Source: Stereum hirsutum FP-91666 SS1
Lineage: Eukaryota > Basidiomycota > Agaricomycetes > Russulales > Stereaceae
Length of the DNA: 64,000 nucleotides
NCBI RefSeq assembly: GCF_000264905.1
Contig: NW_006763143.1
Span: 1,110,555 to 1,174,554, forward strand
Direction of reading: 5' to 3'
A program made the position numbers and the translations under genes. The notes under the pieces were generated by a model that was not told the DNA's origin, made no database searches, and saw only the letters and a list, made by a program, of their open reading frames with translations. Positions 58,401 through 64,000 of this stretch are shown one piece after another (the first letter of the stretch is position 1; each line of letters starts with the position of its first letter).

Positions 58401-60227
58401 GTTGAACCGTTGTACAGGCTAACGATCTAAGGACCAACAGTACCCTTTCATGGCCTTTTCTACTCACGATTCTTTCGGAGCACAAGCATATACAGTGGTG
58501 CGCAGTACTTCCTCTAAATATCCGTTCTGCGTACGTACCCCGTCGGCGGGTTTTCACAACATCATCGGGACCCTGTCGACGATGACGGAACACATTTTGT
58601 AATTGATCCTAACCTCGGGCTCGACAAGTCACAATTCACGGAGAAGGTTGGACAACTGATCACGATGTAATCATGATTACCATTCTTTAGCTGCCTTTCA
58701 AGTTTCCTCACCTTCAGGAAGCCAGAGATCCAAGACCAGATAGATCTCACAGGCTCTTGCAAAGCTGGGTTTGGCTACATAGACGCAAGATCGACAATCC
58801 GTTCAATCAAACTCTGTTTGCACATCGACATCATACTTACTTATGCGAGTCATGGAAGCGACATGGAAGAGTGGAAGCAGGAAGAGAGCTCAGCATCGAA
58901 GAGTGGCATGGCATGGACATGGAGCATGCAGGGTGGCCCACGAATAGTCAAAAACCCTAAGTTCACCGCCTCACGCTCGCAGCGATACATACCGCCTTCC
59001 TAGTGACGCTACATGCACGCAAGAAGGACCCCAAACCTCATAGACCTCAGATACGTACCCGAGATTGAATTCTGTGACTTCCACGGAGACAATTGGCGTC
59101 ACCGTTCGAAGTTCGACAACGGCAACAGACTAGCCATCATAAGTACCTCCTGCATGTCGCAAAGCATATTGAGATCGTCAAACCTTACTGGCCTTGTCAG
59201 AATATCAAGGCTCGCCTGAGGGCCAGAGCGCGCTATAGTCGATTCCGAATGTCGAAGATGTTAAGAACCCTGTAAGGAGCGCTCGAGCAAGCATACCCAA
59301 CAAAAGCGACTGACCTGACACCATGGGATGCTTCACCAGCGGTTGAACGACACACATCTAATGCCACAGGCTGAGTTTGACGCAGACGGACATCTGGTTC
59401 ACAGTAAAGATATCAGTAATACCATTTGAACGACTGACGACGAGAGGCTACGCTACAAAGGGGGGTTTAATCGAGAGGAACCGCGATGTGGGATGGGGGA
59501 TGATGGCTTTACGCGGTACGTACTTATGTAAATGTATGTATTGTGGTTGTATTTGAACAAAGACAAGAACTGACAGGAGGGTTGGATGACAAAACGGTAG
59601 AGGCAGACTCGAAAGCGGAGTCGAACGAGAAAAAGGCGAGAGAAGGGGCGGAAGAAAGAACGGAAGCAGATTCAGAGGCAGGAAGATAACAAAACACTGT
59701 AACACAGCGACGTCAATAGACAAAAGGTCGGTCAGAAGAACGCGGTGAGCGACGAACAAATGGAAAGAAAAAGGGTGAGAAGAGATAACAAACATTCGGG
59801 GGAAGGAGAAAAAATGAACAGAGAAGGAATATGAAGAGAAAGGAAGAGAACACTACGAAAGGAAAAAGGGACGAAGAAAGGGGAGAAGACAACATGAACG
59901 GACGAATGCCATGATCCCTGAACGACAGGAGTCATAAAATCAACACGAGTGCAAGTCACAGAGAGGATAGCTTACGAGTAAAGATGAAGCCTGAACACGA
60001 TAAGACAAGAGTGAAAACGTGAATCGAGAGAGGAGTTCGAGGAGTTCGAGGTAACGCAAAAGATGAATCGAGAACGAGAGCTGGGGACGATAACAAGAAA
60101 GTAACTACACCGAGTGAAGTGAGAACCGATGATAATGGTCGACGACAGAGAACTATGTTACAGTACAAATAAGAGATGGACGGGTCCATGGTCAATCTCT
60201 GTAGACACCTACGGCAATACTTCTCCT
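55409..60227. other. Gene-poor region
   Basis: About 4.8 kb in which I cannot support a recognised gene. The longest frame, plus strand 56347-57096 (249 codons), has a possible donor at 56617 and another near 56909 but no known domain. A second overlapping frame at 56331 (MTVPAHVAIKGPALHIAAS) has fungal-like composition yet stops soon. Either could be an orphan gene or relic. The 59570-60120 part is purine-rich on the plus strand and is probably the 3' UTR of DCP2. Confidence 0.4.
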
Positions 60228-62899
60228 TCATTGGCCACCGGGGGTTCCCTTATTCATGAGGAGAGACAACAGCATGCCCGCATTAGACTGGTTTGGCGGA
60301 TTATGAGGGGTCTGGAAGTTTGGGGATAGAGCCGGCGCAGACAGAGGGCCGGGCGGGGGAGGTGGTCCCGGCATGAGATGAGGGGGAAGAACGTGCAGTT
60401 GAGGAGGTACAGTTCCCATGCGAGACGAAAGAGGGGGACCATTCATGAACGGAGGGGGCCGCATGCCCATGCCGGCAGGGGATGGCTGCATTGGAAGCCC
60501 GTGAGGACCCGAGGGATGATGATACTGAGGGCCCGGCATGGGCGCAGGGGGTCCAGAGAGAACACCCATGAGCTGAGCTTGGCTCATACTGGCCCGGTTC
60601 ATGTTTGGGATGGGCCTCGAAGGTTGAGGCTGGTGATGAGACATGGGAATTGGATGGAAGGCATTGCTGGTGCGGGGACGGACAGTGAAAGCATCGTCTT
60701 CGCGAGAGCCAGGAGGATGTATCGAGGAATTAGGAACTGGGTATGATGGTCCATGGTTGTGTGGATACATTGATGATAAATTATTGAAGTTCGACGGAGG
60801 TGGCACTGACATGGGTGGCATTGGAGGCTGGAGATAGTGTGGCGGGGGAAAATTAGGATGAAAGCTCGGGCCGCGAGCGTCTATCTCGTGTGCAGGTCTG
60901 GAGAGAGCAGGTGAATGGTTGGCCAAGATGGGTGTTGCCCGCGCGGTCTCATCTAGCAAGGACTCCAACAGTCCGAGCTGTTTCATTCGCTTGCCACTGA
61001 TGAGACTAGGGCCTTCGGGAGGACGATTGGTGTATGGAGTGAGATCCGTCGTGGCAGACGAGCCCCGACGAGCCGTAGGGCGGGACGCCGAAGACGTTGA
61101 GGTTGTCGTTGACAGCGCAGCGGAAGGGGGAGGAGAGGTGGCCTGAAGTGCAGGAGAGGATGTGCGATGTGCAAGGCCATTCAATGGCGCCGGCTTCGGG
61201 GAACGCATAGAGGCCTTCGAGAAAGGGCGCGATGGTGTCGGTGATGCACGTATGGCCTGTACTGGCGAGCGGGATAGGGAGGTAGGAGGACGGGAGGGAA
61301 CGTGATGACTGTCTGCCGATTGAGACGGGGTATGTACAGAGGACCGGGCGTCCGTAGCGTTGACCGGAGGCACCGGGGTTTTCTCAGGGGTTTGTACTTC
61401 GGCTTTACCAATGGAAAGGATGGCTGGATCAGAGAGATGTTTGTTCGGGTTCTCTATATCTCCCTTGGCCGAAGTGGTCAGAGCGTTGAGCAGGCGAGCG
61501 AGCTGAGGATCAATCAGTTCGGACTTCAAGGCGCTCGCCACAACGTCTTCGGCAGGGACGTCAGACGTGTGGTTGACAACAGCTTCGGTATATAGAGGTG
61601 AGGGGGTCTGTGGATCGCCATTGTCCGCAGAAGACGACTGGGAGCTTGACTCCTGCTGAAGACCGGGATCGAGACTGAGAGCAGAGGGTGATTTGTAGTC
61701 GACCACTGCAGCCCCGTTGGTGGCGTGCATATGCAGACTCTGGTCAACACGTACATTCGGCGTCTTAGCGGCTTTGCGACCCAATTTTCGGGGTTTGCGC
61801 TCGTGTATGTAGGTTTTGAGAGGCCTGTATAGGTGTAAGTCGCATTCAAAACGATATAGGAGGCTGTGCGTACGCGATGAAGGGGCCGATGAGGTAGAAT
61901 TTTCCAGGGACGGGCTTATTACGCTTCCATGTAGGTAGGTCGATGAGCTTGAACCAGTCGATTTTCTTCATTGGGCGTAAGTCGTAGCTATAATAAGTAG
62001 TTCAGAAAAGGTGACGCACACTAATCTCTTTCCTCGTCCTTGTCTGGAACTCAAAACTCTCTGGTACGCCAGGCACGATATATAGGGAGATGAGCTGCTC
62101 TCTTATAGACACTTCGATGACATCGTCGGGGTCGATTTGATCGGCAAGGTTATACCCCGTCTCTTCTAGAACCTGCGCCGCAAGACGTATGAGAGATTAG
62201 AGGGTATGGTGAGGTTGAAAATGGAGCAGGACATACTTCGCGAACGGCACACGCATGCGGAGGTTCACTCTGATTGATTTTTCCTTTCGGGAAGCCCCAA
62301 CCTGAGGACTGCTTCCAACCCTTGACGAGAATGACCTGTCGGGATTATCAGAAAATTAGATCTGGTGTGAATGCAGACAAAACGTGACAAACCTTGTCCC
62401 ATGTCTCGTTAAGCATTATGGCACCGCAGACGGGCACGCGTGTCTTGTACTTCATGAAGTGGTCGAAAGCACCTTCGTGATTGCCACTCCACCTGTGCAA
62501 TAAGGGGCATGCCTGGAACAACATCTCTGAAAATCGCTTGAGAGGTAGCGAGGGCAGCTTCGGATTGACATCTCGGATGAAATCTTCGTAGTACCAATGA
62601 CTACATGGCCACGTCAGGTGAGGAAGCAAATTGTGATAGCGTGTTGAAGGAACGCACGCTTGTTCGACCTGAAAGCATACTCGTTCCAGCGATTCAAGCT
62701 CATCGTCGGGGAGGTTGAGAATGAAGCGACTATGGGAATTTCAAGAAATGAGCGTCGAAAGGCGGGGGGTATGGGGATGGGCGGACCTTGAGAGGTCTTC
62801 GAGAACTTCTTCAAATGTTGTGTATTTGGGTGAATCTGGCGTTTGTGGGGGATACGGAGCCGGTGTGAGATCCGGCGATGACGATGATGAAGATGCCAT
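60228..62899 (-). CDS. DCP2: mRNA-decapping enzyme subunit 2 (Dcp2)
   Basis: Removes the 5' cap of mRNAs in cytoplasmic decay, with Dcp1 and activators. The start at 62899 gives [11 protein letters not shown], then the regulatory domain: [33 protein letters not shown] and [12 protein letters not shown]. The Nudix catalytic domain follows: [33 protein letters not shown] and the Nudix box [10 protein letters not shown], with Glu residues for Mg2+. Box B then reads [16 protein letters not shown]. The ~500-residue C-terminus is Pro/Ser/Met-rich and disordered, with short leucine helices [12 protein letters not shown] and [10 protein letters not shown]. These match the helical leucine-rich motifs that bind Edc3 in yeasts (family knowledge). 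Several short introns; ~780 residues. Tail-to-head with INCENP on the same strand. Confidence 0.95.
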
Positions 62900-63294
62900 G
62901 AACGGCAGAATGAATGGTGGGCAAGTGGATGGGGACGATGTGGGCGACGACGAGCAAGGGCGTCGGTGTTGACGGTATTCAATGAGCGAGAGCAGAGCAA
63001 GAGGGACAAGCGCCTTCAGCCGTCCTCTTCCGGCCACTCCATCCCGGCCCCACGGCGCGCCCGACACAGACACGTGTCCCACACCACGCCACCCAAACTC
63101 AGTACGTAGCACACCATATTGTCTAAGGTCTTGCAGTTCCATCACAGATATATCGATGCTCTGCCTTCTATTATTACAAAATAAAACCCAAGAAAATCGG
63201 CCTAAATACAGATACATTACATGCAATCAAATCTGAGAAATGCACGCCCACAATATCATCAAGTCCATGAGCTTTTTAACCCAGACATAACCTA
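62900..63294. other. Intergenic, DCP2 promoter and INCENP 3' flank
   Basis: About 395 bp between two genes on the minus strand. No further feature is seen. Confidence 0.5.
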
Positions 63295-63988
63295 TCATTC
63301 CTCTCGAATATATCCCATCCGACGCGCATACTCCTCGTTTTCCTCTTCCGTCACGCCGTCATTCCCCGCCCAATTCGCAGAACTCGTCCTCGCCCGGAAT
63401 CGACTATGCCTCGTTCTGAAAATCTCCTCCATCCTCAATGGCCTCACTCCCGCCCCAAATATATCATCCGGGTTCATGGTCTGCTGAGCCTCCAATTGTG
63501 CCCTGACTTCAGGCGAAGTCGCCCACCGAGGAGCATCGAATTTCTTGCGATCCTCGTCGTCAGAGTCTGAGTATTCGCTGTTCGGTTCCGGCAAGTCGAT
63601 GAGCTCGCTCGCCATTGGAGGTGGGGGTGGCGTTTCCGGTTCCTGGAGCAGAGCCCTGGGGTTGACGCGAACGATCTTCGCAGGCGGTTTGGGAGTAGGC
63701 TCGGGTTCTTCTGCTTTCGCTTTGCCCTTCGCCGCCGGTGTCGGTCCTGCTTTGGCACCTTTCGTGGCGGTCGTGGCGGTAGCAGCAGTAGAAGTACCGG
63801 CTTGCGAGTTGAGTGTCGACGTGGAGGTTTGTTTTTTGAGCGACTTGCCAAAACCTCCAGGTTTGAGCAATGAGGAGTTGGGATTGGGACTTGGCTTCGT
63901 CGTACGGGTAGGGATCTCTGTCTTGTTATCTTTTGACGGAGGTTTCTTCAGGGTGGGCTTCTTCTCCATCTCAACGGTAACCTGTTGT
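63295..63988 (-). CDS. Inner centromere protein INCENP/Sli15, C-terminal part (truncated by the window edge)
   Basis: Scaffold of the chromosomal passenger complex; its C-terminal IN-box binds and activates Aurora kinase. Visible residues are Lys/Ser/Thr/Ala-rich (KKPPSKDNKTEIPTRT, KGKAKAEEPEPTPKPPAK), followed by the conserved IN-box: LIDLPEPNSEYSDSDDEDRK, then FDAPRWATSPEVRAQLEAQ and MNPDDIFGAGVRPLRMEEIF. The SEYSDSD motif, the Trp of RWATSPE and the NPDDIFG...PLRMEE.F block define the family. The RARTSSANW segment after it resembles the TSS motif phosphorylated by Aurora. The stop is at 63295. An acceptor CAACAG at ~63983-63988 suggests that this is the last exon. The N-terminal bulk lies beyond the right edge, so the Met at 63969 is internal. 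Confidence 0.92.
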
Positions 63989-64000
63989 ATTCCATGTCAA

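Noticed and set aside
1..64000. CRISPR arrays, operons, biosynthetic gene cluster or prophage
   Set aside because: The DNA is intron-rich fungal nuclear sequence; the only array-like feature is the 3-copy 200-bp repeat, and the neighbouring genes are unrelated housekeeping functions.

Overview
The window is nuclear DNA from a filamentous basidiomycete, most likely an Agaricomycete. Genes are dense, on both strands, and interrupted by many short introns (about 45-75 bp) with GT...AG ends and a CTGAC/CTAAC-type branch site just before the acceptor. Gene families are typically fungal (group X hybrid histidine kinase, Hsp104, Rok1, Sub2, Dcp2, fungal PRPP synthetase), and two membrane-protein families look mushroom-specific. 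I recognise no prophage, operon, CRISPR array or biosynthetic cluster. All splice models were read by eye.

Layout. 0.7-2.1 kb: type II membrane protein of unknown function (+). 2.6-4.8 kb: malic enzyme (-). 6.1-7.7 kb: Sec14/PDR16-like lipid-transfer protein (+). 7.7-10.3 kb: gene-free, with a 3-copy ~220-bp tandem repeat inside a series of short perfect hairpins. 10.3-11.1 kb: flavin-reductase-domain protein (-). 11.8-22.1 kb: giant kinase-like/AAA/GAF/histidine kinase/receiver hybrid sensor (-). 23.0-25.5 kb: SUB2 mRNA-export helicase (-), divergent from a dicarboxylate-type mitochondrial carrier (+, 26.0-27.6 kb). 28.6-31.3 kb: unrecognised membrane protein with acidic 27-residue repeats (-), divergent from ROK1 (+, 32.2-34.5 kb). 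34.8-37.0 kb: NIPA-type Mg2+ transporter (-), divergent from HSP104 (+, 38.7-42.0 kb). A 1,013-bp non-autonomous DNA transposon sits in the promoter shared by these two genes. 42.3-43.1 kb: complex I NDUFS6 subunit (+). 43.5-45.9 kb: multipass membrane protein (+). 48.1-51.4 kb: RCK/Ime2-type kinase (-). 52.1-53.6 kb: PRPP synthetase (-). 53.6-60.2 kb: gene-poor, with a 537-bp Harbinger-like MITE. 60.2-62.9 kb: DCP2 (-). 63.3 kb to the edge: INCENP/Sli15 C-terminus (-, cut by the window).

Most genes are independent housekeeping functions: RNA metabolism (SUB2, ROK1, DCP2), mitochondrial metabolism (malic enzyme, carrier, NDUFS6), stress and signalling (HSP104, hybrid kinase, RCK kinase), nucleotide supply (PRS) and chromosome segregation (INCENP). 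I see no pathway cluster. The most unusual material is non-coding: the hairpin/tandem-repeat island at 8.5-10.0 kb, the two MITEs with clear target-site duplications, and two unusually long SUB2 introns. On the protein side, the hybrid kinase has a kinase-like domain with altered catalytic motifs and an apparent second, degenerate receiver.
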